Positions 42,981 through 52,303 are shown, counted from the stretch's first letter. The stretch: 64,000 bases of DNA from a bacterium (GCA_021785655.1 JAJYET010000001.1:62001-126000), one strand, 5' to 3'. Program-made: numbers and translations. The notes: generated by a model from the sequence alone, not told the origin.

Positions 42981-44120
42981 TTGGACCTCAGGGACACGGC
43001 CGAGGAGGCGGAGTTCCGGCGGCGCGCCCGCCAGTGGATCGCTGGGCACCTTCCGGAGGGGCTGCGAGGGTTCTCCCCCAGGATCGAGCAGCTCGAGGCG
43101 GCGCGGGAGTGGAGTCGGGCGATGTCCGAGGCGGGGTACGCGGGCCTGACCTGGCCGAGGGAGTACGGGGGTCAGGGAATGCCTCTTTCGATGGAGGCGA
43201 TCTGGCTGGAGGAGTTGGCCGCGGCGGAGGCCCCCCAGCACCTGGGGGTGATCGGCCTGGGCATGGCCGGGCCGACCATCATGGCGCACGGGTCTGAGGA
43301 CCAGCGCCAGCGCCACCTGCCGCGGATACTCGACGCCAGTGAGATCTGGTGCCAGGGGTTCTCGGAGCCCGGGGCGGGCTCCGATCTGGCCTCGCTGCGG
43401 ACCAGGGCCGAGGCTCGTCCCGGAGGGTTCCTGGTCAACGGACAGAAGGTCTGGTCCTCCTATGCTCACATCGCCGACTGGTGCATCCTGCTCACCCGCA
43501 CCGACCCGGCCCGGCCCTCCCATCAGGGCATGACCTTCCTCCTGGTGGACATGCACTCTCCCGGAGTGGAGGTGCGCCCCATCCGCCAGCTGACCGGCGA
43601 CTCCGACTTCAACGAGATCTTCTTCACCGACGTCCTGGTGCCGGAGGGGAACGTGGTCGGCGAGGTGGGCGAGGGATGGCAGGTGGCGATGACCACCCTG
43701 CTGCACGAGAGGGGCACGCTGGGTTTCGCCCTCACCGGCTCCCTGGACACCACGGTGCGCAAGCTGGTGGAGCTGGCGCGCGAGCGGGCCGGACAGGACT
43801 CCCGGCTCCGAGACCTCCTGGCCCGGGAATGGATCACCACCAGGGCGCTCCAGCTCACCGCCCAACGGTCGCTCGGACAGCACGCCCGGACCGGGATACC
43901 GGGTCCCGAGGGCTCCATCGTGAAGCTCACCTTCTCGGAGACCAACCAGCGGGTCGCCAAGCTCGCCCGCGAGCTGATCGGCGAGGAGGCGGTCCTGGAC
44001 GACGGCTCCTGGCTGTACCAGCAGCTGCGCAGCCGGGGCAACACCATCGAGGCCGGCACCTCCGAGGTGCTGCGCAGCATAGTGGCCGAGCGGGTCCTCG
44101 GCCTGCCGAGGTCGCGCTGA
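42981..44120 (+). CDS. Acyl-CoA dehydrogenase, large subunit type
   Basis: This 379-residue flavoenzyme oxidises an acyl-CoA to the 2-enoyl-CoA. Visible are LTWPREYGGQGMPLSMEAIW, WCQGFSEPGAGSDLASLRT, FLVNGQKVWSSYAHIADW and the C-terminal GNTIEAGTSEVLRSIVAERV. TTG at 42981 gives the usual N-terminus LDLRDTAEEAEFRRRARQW. There is no good Shine-Dalgarno. It overlaps the second dehydrogenase gene (TGATG). Paired adjacent dehydrogenases of about 380 and 330 residues are known in actinobacterial steroid degradation, where they form mixed complexes. Confidence 0.94.
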   Translation: MDLRDTAEEAEFRRRARQWIAGHLPEGLRGFSPRIEQLEAAREWSRAMSEAGYAGLTWPREYGGQGMPLSMEAIWLEELAAAEAPQHLGVIGLGMAGPTIMAHGSEDQRQRHLPRILDASEIWCQGFSEPGAGSDLASLRTRAEARPGGFLVNGQKVWSSYAHIADWCILLTRTDPARPSHQGMTFLLVDMHSPGVEVRPIRQLTGDSDFNEIFFTDVLVPEGNVVGEVGEGWQVAMTTLLHERGTLGFALTGSLDTTVRKLVELARERAGQDSRLRDLLAREWITTRALQLTAQRSLGQHARTGIPGPEGSIVKLTFSETNQRVAKLARELIGEEAVLDDGSWLYQQLRSRGNTIEAGTSEVLRSIVAERVLGLPRSR

Positions 44121-45112
44121 TGGACTTCACCCTGGACGAGGCCCAGGAGGAGCTGCGCTCCCAGGCACGTTCCTTCCTGGCGTCCAGATCCCCGCTGAGT
44201 CAGGCGGCGGAGCTCGCCGAGACCGACGAGGGGTGGGATCCAGGCGGGTGGGCCGAGATCGCCAACCTGGGGTGGCTGGGGGCATCCGTCCCCGAGCGCC
44301 TCGGGGGAGCGGGTCTGGGCTTCGTGGAAGAGGCCATCCTCCTTGAGGAGTTCGGGCGAGCGCTGTACCCCGGACCGTATCTGGCCACGGTGGGGCTGGC
44401 CCTTCCCGCCCTCCCGGACGAGCTGCTGGCGGAGGTGGCCACCGGTGGGAGAAGGTGGTCGGTGGAGCTGCGCCCGGGCTGGCCGGTCCCCAACCTGTCC
44501 CAGGTCGACATGGTGGTCGCGGAGCGGGGCGACAGGCTGGTGGCGATCCCGGCGGACGGAGCCATGGGCCCCACGGTGGACCCCTCCCGGAGGACCGGTC
44601 ACCTGGCCCCGGGTCCGGAGACCAAGCTCCTGGAGGGGCCCGCCGCGGCGCGGGCCCAGCGGCAGATGCGGCGGCGCACCCGAGCCGGCCTGGCGCTGGA
44701 GGCGGTGGGCCTCGGGGCGGCGGTCCTGGAGATGGGAGTCGCCCACGCCTGCACCCGGGAGCAGTTCGGCCGGCCGATCGGCGCCTACCAGGCGGTGGCC
44801 CACAAGCTGGCCGACACCTACCAGGAGCTGGAGCTGGCGCGCTCGGCCGCCTATTGGGCCGCCTGGTGCATCGCCGAGGACGACCCCGAGGCGGACGTCG
44901 CGGCGGCCGCGGCGCGGGCGCTGGCAGCCGAGACCGCCGTGGCCGCCTGCGAGCGGGTGATCCAGGTGCACGGGGGGATGGGCTTCACCTGGGACTCACC
45001 CCTGCACCGCTACTACAAGCGGGCGCTCTGGCTGGAACGGTTCGCCTGGTCCCCGGCGGAGTGTCGGGCCGAGGTGGCCGCAGAACTCCTGGGAGAACCC
45101 ACCGGAGGATAG
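44120..45112 (+). CDS. Acyl-CoA dehydrogenase family protein, small partner type
   Basis: This 330-residue protein starts MDFTLDEAQEELRSQARSFL and shows GWLGASVPERLGGAGLGFVE, EAVGLGAAVLEMGVAHACTR, EQFGRPIGAYQAVAHKLAD and VIQVHGGMGFTWDSPLHRYY. The central beta domain is short and lacks the clear CFxxTEPGAGSD-type FAD segment, as in the non-catalytic partner of heteromeric dehydrogenases. It probably binds the larger dehydrogenase encoded just upstream. ATG at 44120 overlaps the upstream stop. Confidence 0.92.
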   Translation: MDFTLDEAQEELRSQARSFLASRSPLSQAAELAETDEGWDPGGWAEIANLGWLGASVPERLGGAGLGFVEEAILLEEFGRALYPGPYLATVGLALPALPDELLAEVATGGRRWSVELRPGWPVPNLSQVDMVVAERGDRLVAIPADGAMGPTVDPSRRTGHLAPGPETKLLEGPAAARAQRQMRRRTRAGLALEAVGLGAAVLEMGVAHACTREQFGRPIGAYQAVAHKLADTYQELELARSAAYWAAWCIAEDDPEADVAAAAARALAAETAVAACERVIQVHGGMGFTWDSPLHRYYKRALWLERFAWSPAECRAEVAAELLGEPTGG

Positions 45113-45116
45113 AGAG

Positions 45117-46742
45117 ATGGCGATGATGGACATCCCCCTCAACAGCTGGATGCTTTTCAGCCACGCCGAACGCTACTTCGGGGCCACCGAGATCGTGACC
45201 CAGGTGGCGCCGGGTCGGCGCCACCGCTACACCTATCGGGAGTTCGCCCAGCGGGCGCAGCAGCTGATGCACGGGCTCGACCGGCTGCAACTGGAGGAGG
45301 GTGCCAGGGTTGCGACCCTGGCCTGGAACGGCTACCGCCACCTGGAGGCCTACTTCGGCATCCCCTGCTCGGGGAGGGTCTACCACACCCTGAACCCCCG
45401 CCTCCCCCTCGCAGACCTCGAGTTCATCATCAACGACGCCGAGGACCAGGTGATCCTGGTGGAGTCCAGCCTCCTGCCCCTGCTCGACCACCTCTGGCCG
45501 TCCCTCGCCGTGAAGCCGCAGGTGGTGGTTCTGGACACCTCCTGTGGCGAGAGCTCCATCGAGGGCCGGATCGCCTACGAGGACCTGCTCGCCGACCAGC
45601 CGACCTCCTACCCCCGGAAGGAGATCCCCGAATACAACCCGATGGGGATCTGCTACACCTCGGGGACCGAGGGACGCCCCAAGGGAGTGGTGTACACCCA
45701 CCGCTCGAACTTCCTGCACGCCCTCGCCAACACCTCGGGGGGGGCCATCGGGATCGGCCCCGCCGACAGCGTCCTGGCGGTGGTGCCGATGTTCCACGTC
45801 AACGCCTGGGGGATCCCCTTCGGAGCCACCCTGGTGGGTGCCAAGCAGGTGTTCAACGGCCCCAACTTCGACGCCCCGACCCTGATCGACCTCATGCTCG
45901 ACGAGGAGGTGACGGTGGCGGCGGGGGTGCCCACGGTGTGGATGGCAGTCGCCGATGAGCTCACGCGGCGGGGCGTGGGGCTGCCCACCATCCGTCACCT
46001 CACGGTAGGCGGGAGTCAACCGCCCCGGTCCATGCTCGAGCGCTTCCAGCGGGAGTTCGGGGTCACCATGATCCAGGGGTGGGGGATGACCGAGACCTCG
46101 CCGGTGGGCAGCCTGGCCACCCCCAAGAACACGATGCAGGGCTGGAGCCAGGAACAGCTCATGGACGAGGTTCGCACCAAGGCCGGGCTGCCACTGCCCG
46201 GGATCGACGTCAAGGTGGTCGACGCTCAGGGCCAGGAGCTGCCCTGGGACGGCACGTCGATGGGCGAGCTACTGATCCGGGGACCCTGGGTCGCCGACAG
46301 CTACTTCAAGGGAGTGGGGCCGGAGCGGTTCACCAAGGACGGCTGGCTGCGCACCGGGGACGTGGCGGTGATCTCTCCCGAGGGTTACTTCGTGATCGTG
46401 GACCGAACCAAGGACCTCATCAAGACTGGCGGGGAGTGGATCTCCTCGGTGGACATGGAGGGCACCCTGATGGGGATGGAGGGGGTGGCCGAGGCGGCAG
46501 TCGTCGGGGTCCCCGACCCCAAGTGGCAGGAGCGGCCGCTGGCGGTCGTCAGCCCCAAGGAGGGCTTCGACGTCACCTTGGAAGGGGTCCGCGCCCATCT
46601 CGAGGGCCACGGCTGGGCCAGATGGCAGCTCCCCGACCGACTGGAGCTGGTGGAGGCGATCCCCAAGACCAGCGTCGGGAAGTTCGACAAGAAGGTGATC
46701 CGCCAACGCTTCGCCGCCCCTCCCACCGTGGGGCCGGGGTGA
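45117..46742 (+). CDS. Acyl-CoA synthetase (AMP-forming, fatty-acid-CoA ligase type)
   Basis: This 541-residue adenylating enzyme activates a carboxylic acid to its CoA thioester. Core motifs are CYTSGTEGRPKGVVYTH (A3), MIQGWGMTETSPVGS (A5), GWLRTGDVAVISPEGYF and VDRTKDLIKTGGEWISSVDM (A7-A8). The catalytic C-terminal Lys is in IPKTSVGKFDKK. It supplies substrate for the dehydrogenase, hydratase and thiolase genes of the same operon. ATG at 45117 follows GGAGGATAGAG. Confidence 0.95.
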   Translation: MAMMDIPLNSWMLFSHAERYFGATEIVTQVAPGRRHRYTYREFAQRAQQLMHGLDRLQLEEGARVATLAWNGYRHLEAYFGIPCSGRVYHTLNPRLPLADLEFIINDAEDQVILVESSLLPLLDHLWPSLAVKPQVVVLDTSCGESSIEGRIAYEDLLADQPTSYPRKEIPEYNPMGICYTSGTEGRPKGVVYTHRSNFLHALANTSGGAIGIGPADSVLAVVPMFHVNAWGIPFGATLVGAKQVFNGPNFDAPTLIDLMLDEEVTVAAGVPTVWMAVADELTRRGVGLPTIRHLTVGGSQPPRSMLERFQREFGVTMIQGWGMTETSPVGSLATPKNTMQGWSQEQLMDEVRTKAGLPLPGIDVKVVDAQGQELPWDGTSMGELLIRGPWVADSYFKGVGPERFTKDGWLRTGDVAVISPEGYFVIVDRTKDLIKTGGEWISSVDMEGTLMGMEGVAEAAVVGVPDPKWQERPLAVVSPKEGFDVTLEGVRAHLEGHGWARWQLPDRLELVEAIPKTSVGKFDKKVIRQRFAAPPTVGPG

Positions 46743-48016
46743 CCCGGGCCATCCAGGAGACGGTTCCGAGGGCCGCCGGAGGGCTACCTCCAGGACGGTA
46801 CCAGTTGCCATCCACCGCGGTCGAGGAAGCGGTGGCTTCGCTGGCCGCCGCCCTCGAGCCTCGGGCCTCGGAGCTGGCCGAGCGGCTGGCGCGGACGATC
46901 TGGGCGGACGACGACGGCTACCGTCTGCGCGGCTGGGTCAGCGCGGAGGAGCTGCTGCTGGCCTGCCAGGAGAACCTCGAGGAGGTGCTCCGCGATCTTG
47001 CCCGCCTTCCCCGGGGCGGTGCTGTGGCCCGATCCACAGCCCTCTCCACCGGGAGGCAGAGAGCCCTCCAGGGGGTCCCCCTGGAGAACCTGCTCCACGC
47101 CTACCGCCTGGGAGGCCGGATCATCTGGGAGGCGCTGCTGGAGGAGTCCCGGGGGCGGTGGCCGGAGCTGCTGGCCCAGGGGGCGGTGGCGGTCTGGGAG
47201 GGCATCGACCTCTACTCCTCGGCGGTGGCCGACGCGTACAGGAGGGCGGAGGCCGAGATCCGGGGAAGAGACCAGGCGCGCCGCCACGACCTCCTGCACT
47301 CGATGCTGATCGGGACCGTGCCCGCCGGGGAGCTCGACCTGGCCCAGGAGTCCCTGGGGCTGCCGGCCGGCAGCCCACTGGTGCTGGTGGTGGCCGATCC
47401 CCTCTCGATCTCGGCGCCGGAGGCCTGGTCCCTCATGCGAGCTGTCGGCCTGGCCTCGGAGTGGGCCCTTCTCCAGGGCCACCTGGTGGGTCTGGTGGCC
47501 GCCCATGCCTCCCGCCAGGTGGCGGACCACCTGCGCCGGGCCCACGGGGCGCGGGCCGGCCTCAGCCCCCGGTTCTCCGGGCCGGGAGGCGCACCCCGGG
47601 CCTACCGGCAGGCGGAGCTGGCGCTCCGGTCCATCCCCGGTGGGGCGCCGCGGGTCGTGGAACTGGACGAGGATCTGCCCCTGGTGATCCTGGCCGCCTC
47701 GCCGGAGCTGTCCGAGCGGCTCGCGCGGCGGTGGATGGCGCCGGTCCTGGCGCTCCCTGAGGGTGAGGGCCGGTCGCTGCTTCGCACCGTCCGAGCCTAC
47801 CTTCATCACGATGGTTCCGTGGCCGCTACGGCCACCTTCCTCCCCTGCCACCGCAACACGGTCCGCAATCGGCTGCGGCGCATGGAGCAGCTCACCGGGC
47901 TGGACCCCCAAGCGCCCCGGCACGGCGCGGACCTCGCCCTGGCCCTGCGCGCCAGCCGGCTCCTGGGATTGGAGGAGCCCTGGCCGGGTCCGGACGAGCG
48001 CCGGGGGACCGCCTGA
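46739..48016 (+). CDS. PucR-type transcriptional regulator
   Basis: This 425-residue protein has an N-terminal region of about 170 helical residues (ELLLACQENLEEVLRDLARL; VPLENLLHAYRLGGRIIWEA) like the sensory part of PucR/CdaR-type regulators, a GGDEF-like middle and a C-terminal helix-turn-helix with LLRTVRAYLHHDGSVAATA and FLPCHRNTVRNRLRRMEQL. GTG at 46739 overlaps the ligase stop (GTGA). Being inside the catabolic operon it probably controls that operon, perhaps in response to an acyl-CoA or its acid. Confidence 0.9.
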   Translation: MTRAIQETVPRAAGGLPPGRYQLPSTAVEEAVASLAAALEPRASELAERLARTIWADDDGYRLRGWVSAEELLLACQENLEEVLRDLARLPRGGAVARSTALSTGRQRALQGVPLENLLHAYRLGGRIIWEALLEESRGRWPELLAQGAVAVWEGIDLYSSAVADAYRRAEAEIRGRDQARRHDLLHSMLIGTVPAGELDLAQESLGLPAGSPLVLVVADPLSISAPEAWSLMRAVGLASEWALLQGHLVGLVAAHASRQVADHLRRAHGARAGLSPRFSGPGGAPRAYRQAELALRSIPGGAPRVVELDEDLPLVILAASPELSERLARRWMAPVLALPEGEGRSLLRTVRAYLHHDGSVAATATFLPCHRNTVRNRLRRMEQLTGLDPQAPRHGADLALALRASRLLGLEEPWPGPDERRGTA

Positions 48017-48495
48017 TGGTGCTGCGGGTGGAGGGGGTGGCGGGCCTCGAGGCGCTCGCGGGAAGGGAACTCGGCCCCACGCCGTGGCGGGCGATAACCC
48101 AGGATCAGGTGGACCTCTTCGCGGAGGCCACCGGTGACCACCAGTGGATCCATGTGGACCGGCAGCGGGCGGCGCAGAGCCCCCTCGGCGGGACCATCGC
48201 CCACGGCCACCTCACCCTCAGCCTCCTACCGTCGTTCCTCTCCGAGATGGTGCAGGTGGAGGGGATGGCGATGAAGGTCAATTACGGGCTCAACCGAGTG
48301 CGCTTCCCGACCCCGCTCCCCGTGGGAGGGAGGGTGCGCGCCAGGGCGAGAGTGGATAGGGTTGACCCCATCCCCGGGGGCGTCGAGGTGGAGATCTCGG
48401 TCACGGTGGAAGTTGAGGGTCGGGAGAAGCCGGCGTGCGTCGCGCAGACCCTCGGGCGCTATTACGTTGAGGGGATCACAGGAGGAAGCGCATGA
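48016..48495 (+). CDS. MaoC-like (R)-specific enoyl-CoA hydratase
   Basis: This 159-residue single hot-dog domain carries the hydratase motif ITQDQVDLFAEATGDHQWIH followed by VDRQRAAQSPLGGTIAHGHL, with the conserved Asp and His. It hydrates a 2-enoyl-CoA formed by the dehydrogenase pair. ATG at 48016 overlaps the PucR gene stop and its stop overlaps the SDR start (ATGA), so translation is coupled on both sides. Confidence 0.94.
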   Translation: MVLRVEGVAGLEALAGRELGPTPWRAITQDQVDLFAEATGDHQWIHVDRQRAAQSPLGGTIAHGHLTLSLLPSFLSEMVQVEGMAMKVNYGLNRVRFPTPLPVGGRVRARARVDRVDPIPGGVEVEISVTVEVEGREKPACVAQTLGRYYVEGITGGSA

Positions 48496-49244
48496 ACCTC
48501 GAGGGCATGGTGGCGCTGGTCACCGGCGGGGGGCGGGGGATCGGTGCCGCCACCGCACTGCGGCTGGCCAGGGAGGGGGCGGCAGTGGCGATATCGGACC
48601 TGGACCTGGAGCCGGCCCAGGAGGTGGCGGAGAAGGTCCGGGCCGAGGGCGGGAGGGCCCTGGCCCTGGCCTGCGACGTCCGCTTCCCCGGCCCCGTGGA
48701 GCAGATGGTCCAGGAGACGGTGGAGAAGCTGGGGCGCCTGGACGCCCTGGTCACCTGCGCCGGGGTCCTGCGCGACAACCTGGTCCACAAGATGAGCGAG
48801 GAGGATTGGGACCTGGTCATCGACACCCACCTCAAGGGGAGCTTCCTCTGCAGCCAGGCGGCGCAGCGAGTGATGGTCCCCCAGCGCTCGGGCAAGATGG
48901 TCCTCATCTCCTCCACCTCGGCCCTGGGCAACCGGGGCCAGGCCAACTACTCGGCCGCCAAGATGGGAATCCAGGGGCTGGCTCGTACCCTGGCCATCGA
49001 GCTGGGCCGGTACAACATCAACGTCAACGTGGTGGCCCCGGGCTTCATCGAGACCCGCATGACCATGCAGACAGCCGAGCGGATGGGAGTCGACTTCGAG
49101 GGCTTCAAGGAGGCCGTGGCCGCGGCCACCCCCATCCCCCGGGTCGGGGTTCCGGACGACGTGGCTGGGACCATCGCCTTTCTGGTGGGACCGGACGCCT
49201 CGTACATCAGCGGGCAGACGCTGTACGTGAGGGGCGGTCCGTAG
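48492..49244 (+). CDS. Short-chain dehydrogenase (FabG-like, hydroxyacyl-CoA dehydrogenase candidate)
   Basis: This 250-residue classical SDR has the NAD(P) motif VALVTGGGRGIGAATALRLA, VTCAGVLRDN, the active-site Ser in MVLISSTSALGNRG, YSAAKMGIQGLARTLAIELG and the C-terminal DASYISGQTLYVRGG. In this operon it most likely oxidises the 3-hydroxyacyl-CoA, although FabG-like reductases look the same in sequence. ATG at 48492 overlaps the MaoC stop. Confidence 0.93.
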   Translation: MNLEGMVALVTGGGRGIGAATALRLAREGAAVAISDLDLEPAQEVAEKVRAEGGRALALACDVRFPGPVEQMVQETVEKLGRLDALVTCAGVLRDNLVHKMSEEDWDLVIDTHLKGSFLCSQAAQRVMVPQRSGKMVLISSTSALGNRGQANYSAAKMGIQGLARTLAIELGRYNINVNVVAPGFIETRMTMQTAERMGVDFEGFKEAVAAATPIPRVGVPDDVAGTIAFLVGPDASYISGQTLYVRGGP

Positions 49245-49252
49245 CCGCCGGG

Positions 49253-50026
49253 GTGGAGGGGGCCCGCCCGGGGCCTCCGGGCTCGCTGGCGGGTCGGGTG
49301 GCGCTGGTGACCGGGGCCAGCCGGGGCATTGGTGAGGCCTGCGCCCTGGAGCTCGCCCTTCGGGGAGCCCGGGTGGCGGTCTGCGCCCGCAAGGAGGAGC
49401 CGCTGCGCCAGGCCGCGGCCCGAATCTCCGCGGCCAGCGGGGCTGAGGTGGAGGCGATCCCGGCCCATGCCGGGCGCCTTGCCGACCTGGAGCGGCTGGT
49501 GGAGACGGTGATGAGGCGCTGGGGTCGCCTGGACGTCCTGGTGAACAACGCCGGGACCAACCCCCATTTCGGCCCCACCCTGGAGATCTCCCCGGAGGCC
49601 TGGGACAAGACCTTCGAGGTCAACCTCCGGGGTCCGCTCCTCCTCACGTCCCTGGTCTATCGCGCCTGGATGGCGGACCACGGGGGAGCGGTGGTGAACG
49701 TCTCCAGCATCGCCGGGGTCAACCCGGCTGTGGGCTTGGGCGCCTACGGCATCTCCAAGGCCGGCCTCAACATGCTGACGCGGCAGCTGGCCCGGGAGCT
49801 GGGCGGCAGTGGGGTGAGGGTGAACGCGGTGACCCCGGGGATCGTGGAGACCGAGTTCGCCCGTCCGCTGTGGGAGGAGGGGCCGCTGGGGGAGCGCAAC
49901 CGCCGGCGCAACCCCATGCAGCGATTCGCCCAGCCAGAGGAGGTGGCCCGGGTGGTCGGGTTCCTGGCCTCTGACGAGGCCTCGTACGTGAGTGGGGCGG
50001 TCCTCCAGGTGAGCGGCGGCGAGTGA
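49253..50026 (+). CDS. Second short-chain dehydrogenase of the operon
   Basis: This 257-residue SDR has VALVTGASRGIGEACALELA, VLVNNAGTNPHFGPTLEIS, VNVSSIAGVNPAVGLGAYGI (active-site Ser) and YGISKAGLNMLTRQLAREL, with the usual DEASYVSGAVLQVSGG end. Having two SDRs in one operon suggests distinct stereochemistry, substrates or an alternative redox step. GTG at 49253, eight bases after the previous stop, has only a weak ribosome binding site and precedes 11 non-conserved residues. Confidence 0.92.
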   Translation: MEGARPGPPGSLAGRVALVTGASRGIGEACALELALRGARVAVCARKEEPLRQAAARISAASGAEVEAIPAHAGRLADLERLVETVMRRWGRLDVLVNNAGTNPHFGPTLEISPEAWDKTFEVNLRGPLLLTSLVYRAWMADHGGAVVNVSSIAGVNPAVGLGAYGISKAGLNMLTRQLARELGGSGVRVNAVTPGIVETEFARPLWEEGPLGERNRRRNPMQRFAQPEEVARVVGFLASDEASYVSGAVLQVSGGE

Positions 50027-50041
50027 GATCAGTAGGGAGGA

Positions 50042-51211
50042 GTGGAAGTGGATGAGGCGGTGATCGTGGCCGCGGGCCGGAGCCCGATCGGCCGGGCCGG
50101 CAAGGGATCTCTGGTGGGCTTCCGCCCGGACGACCTGGGCGCGCTGATCCTGCGCCGGGTGCTGGAGCGGATTCCGGAGCTCCCCCCCTCGGAGGTGGAG
50201 GACGTGCTCTGCGGCTGCGGGCTGCCGGGGGGGGAATCGGGATTCAACCTCGGTCGGGCCATCAGCATCCTGGCGGGGGTGAACGCCCCGGGGGCCACGC
50301 TCACCCGCTACTGCAGCTCCTCCCTGCAGACCACCCGGATGGCCTTTCACGCCATCCGGGCGGGCGAAGGGGACGTCTTCGCCTCCGTCGGGGTGGAGAC
50401 GGTGAGCCGCTACGGCTACGGCACCTCCGACCCCCCAGACGCGCGCAACCCCCGGCTGATGCCGGGTAATCCGGAGGGCCTGCCCGACCTCTACATTCCC
50501 ATGGGTCTCACGGCCGAGAACGTCGCCGAGCGGGAGGGAATCACCCGGGAGGAGATGGACCAGTTCGCCACGCGCAGCCAGAACCGGGCGGTGGCCTCGG
50601 AGGAGGACGGCTTCTTCGCCCGGGAGATCATCCCCGTGGAGCTCCCCGACGGTCGGCTGATGGTGAAGGATGACGGGCCCCGGCCCAACACCACAGTGGA
50701 GGTCCTGGCCACCCTGAAGCCGGTCTTCAAGGAGGATGGGCGGGTGACCGCGGGGAACGCCTGTCCCCTCAACGACGGGGCGGCCGCGGTGATCGTGATG
50801 TCGATGAAGAGGGCGAGGGAGCTGGGCATCACCCCCCTGGCCCGGATCGTGGCCACTGCCGTGGCCGCCCTGGAGCCGGAGTACATGGGGCTGGGACCCA
50901 TCCCGGCCACCAAGCGGTGCCTCGACCGGGCGGGAATGACCATGGACGACGTGGACCTGGTGGAGATCAACGAGGCCTTCGCCGCCCAGGTGATCCCCTC
51001 GGCACGCGGGATCGGCATCGACCCCTTCGGGGAAAAGCTCAACCACTTCGGGGGCGCCATCGCGCTGGGCCACCCCTTCGGGATGACCGGAGCCCGCATA
51101 ACCTGCACGCTTCTCAACGGATTGCGCACCCTGGACCACGAGGTGGGGCTGGAAACCATGTGCGTCGGCGGGGGCATGGGGATGGCGATGCTGCTGCAGC
51201 GGCTGGCCTGA
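50042..51211 (+). CDS. Thiolase (acetyl-CoA acyltransferase)
   Basis: This 389-residue enzyme cleaves a 3-ketoacyl-CoA. The nucleophilic Cys91 is in TLTRYCSSSLQTTRM. Further active-site motifs are VEINEAFAAQVIPSARGIG, GGAIALGHPFGMTGARI and a C-terminal CVGGGMGMAMLLQ with the second Cys. The ribosome binding site GGGAGG fits GTG at 50048 better than GTG at 50042, which differ by two codons. It is the last gene of the eight-gene operon. Confidence 0.95.
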   Translation: MEVDEAVIVAAGRSPIGRAGKGSLVGFRPDDLGALILRRVLERIPELPPSEVEDVLCGCGLPGGESGFNLGRAISILAGVNAPGATLTRYCSSSLQTTRMAFHAIRAGEGDVFASVGVETVSRYGYGTSDPPDARNPRLMPGNPEGLPDLYIPMGLTAENVAEREGITREEMDQFATRSQNRAVASEEDGFFAREIIPVELPDGRLMVKDDGPRPNTTVEVLATLKPVFKEDGRVTAGNACPLNDGAAAVIVMSMKRARELGITPLARIVATAVAALEPEYMGLGPIPATKRCLDRAGMTMDDVDLVEINEAFAAQVIPSARGIGIDPFGEKLNHFGGAIALGHPFGMTGARITCTLLNGLRTLDHEVGLETMCVGGGMGMAMLLQRLA

Positions 51212-51277
51212 CCCTGCGGCGAGGTGGCCCGCCGGCGTCGCCAGCCGGGCGCCGCTGGGCGCGGCGTCAGCCCTGGC

Positions 51278-51688
51278 TCATCCTCCGGTCTGGTGACGGG
51301 CCACCGAATAGGCCAGGATGAGCGGGATGTCCACGGCGTACACCAGCAGCATGAGGGTGAGCAGCAGGAGCTGGGCGGCGGGCACCCGGTCCAGGGCGAA
51401 CACCAACTCCAGCATCCCGGCGCTGATCGAGTAGGCCAGGAGGGCCCAGAGCCCCACCTGGCGGAAGCGCCGCCAGGCGAACTCCGGGATCCCGAGCATG
51501 AGGAAGGCGGCCACCAGTAGAACGAGGATGGCCGCCGCCAGCAGCCCGATGGCCGGGGCCAAGGCGGCCGGGCCGGGGATGTTGGCCGCCATGTAGATCC
51601 CCCCGGTCACGATCAGGGCCAGCGCACCCACCGCCAGCTCCGCCACCGGAGGCAGGGTGCGGCCGGCGGTGGCGGGGGCCCCCCTCAT
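51278..51688 (-). CDS. Four-helix membrane protein, unknown
   Basis: This 136-residue protein has four predicted helices (around VAELAVGALALIVTGGIYMA, ALAPAIGLLAAAILVLLVAA, LWALLAYSISAGMLELVFAL and LLLLTLMLLVYAVDIPLILA). ATG at 51688 overlaps the stop of the preceding membrane protein gene (TGATG), so the two are probably subunits or partners. I do not recognise the family. Confidence 0.7.
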   Translation of the reverse strand: MRGAPATAGRTLPPVAELAVGALALIVTGGIYMAANIPGPAALAPAIGLLAAAILVLLVAAFLMLGIPEFAWRRFRQVGLWALLAYSISAGMLELVFALDRVPAAQLLLLTLMLLVYAVDIPLILAYSVARHQTGG

Positions 51689-52296
51689 CAGGTCGCCAGC
51701 CGGGTCATGATCACCAGGGTGGCCACCTGCATCAGCCCGGTGGCCCCTGCGGTGTAGGCGAACCGACGCATCAGCCGGCCGATGATCTCGGGATCGGGCC
51801 GCGGCTTGCGCATCTCGAACAGGACCGCGACGTTGGCGGGCTCGAGGATCCCCAGGGCGATCACCGTCATCACTCCCACCACCACGAACGATGCCACCAG
51901 CCAGCCGTGATACTGGAAGTGGGGCTCCAGGTAGCCCAACTTGCGAGCCAGCTGGAAGCCCGCTCCCAGGGTGCAGGTCACCAGGGTCGGCATCAGCAGG
52001 ACCATCTTGGGCATGAAGCGGGCCGCGAATTCGGCGCGGGCGGCCGGGGAGAGTCGGGCCAGGATGGGTCCCACGATCAACCCCACGAAGAGGTCGATCG
52101 CGGTCCAGAGAGCGCCCCCCACCACGTGGAAGAAGTCCAGGGCCCACAGCCAGTTGCCCACGATCGCCGTCACCAGCAGGGCGAGCACCAGCCCCACCAC
52201 CGGCAGCCCGCGCAGAGGCACAACCTCCACCTGGGGTCGGGGCAAGCTGGCTGCGGCGGCGCCAGTGGCGGGGGCGACCTCTGTGGACTGGCTCAG
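51688..52296 (-). CDS. Multi-helix membrane protein, unknown, probable CTG start
   Basis: This protein of about 202 residues has five predicted helices, the first around VVGLVLALLVTAIVGNWLWA followed by LDFFHVVGGALWTAIDLFVG. A His within the membrane segment and another in LEPHFQYHGWLVASFVVV recall heme- or copper-binding CopD/DUF2269-like proteins, but this is not secure. The best start is CTG at 52296, seven bases after a TACAAT box, giving LSQSTEVAPATGAAAASLPR. The first ordinary start codon in frame is TTG at 52245. It is coupled to the four-helix protein downstream. Confidence 0.72.
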   Translation of the reverse strand: MSQSTEVAPATGAAAASLPRPQVEVVPLRGLPVVGLVLALLVTAIVGNWLWALDFFHVVGGALWTAIDLFVGLIVGPILARLSPAARAEFAARFMPKMVLLMPTLVTCTLGAGFQLARKLGYLEPHFQYHGWLVASFVVVGVMTVIALGILEPANVAVLFEMRKPRPDPEIIGRLMRRFAYTAGATGLMQVATLVIMTRLAT

Positions 52297-52303
52297 GACG
52301 CGG

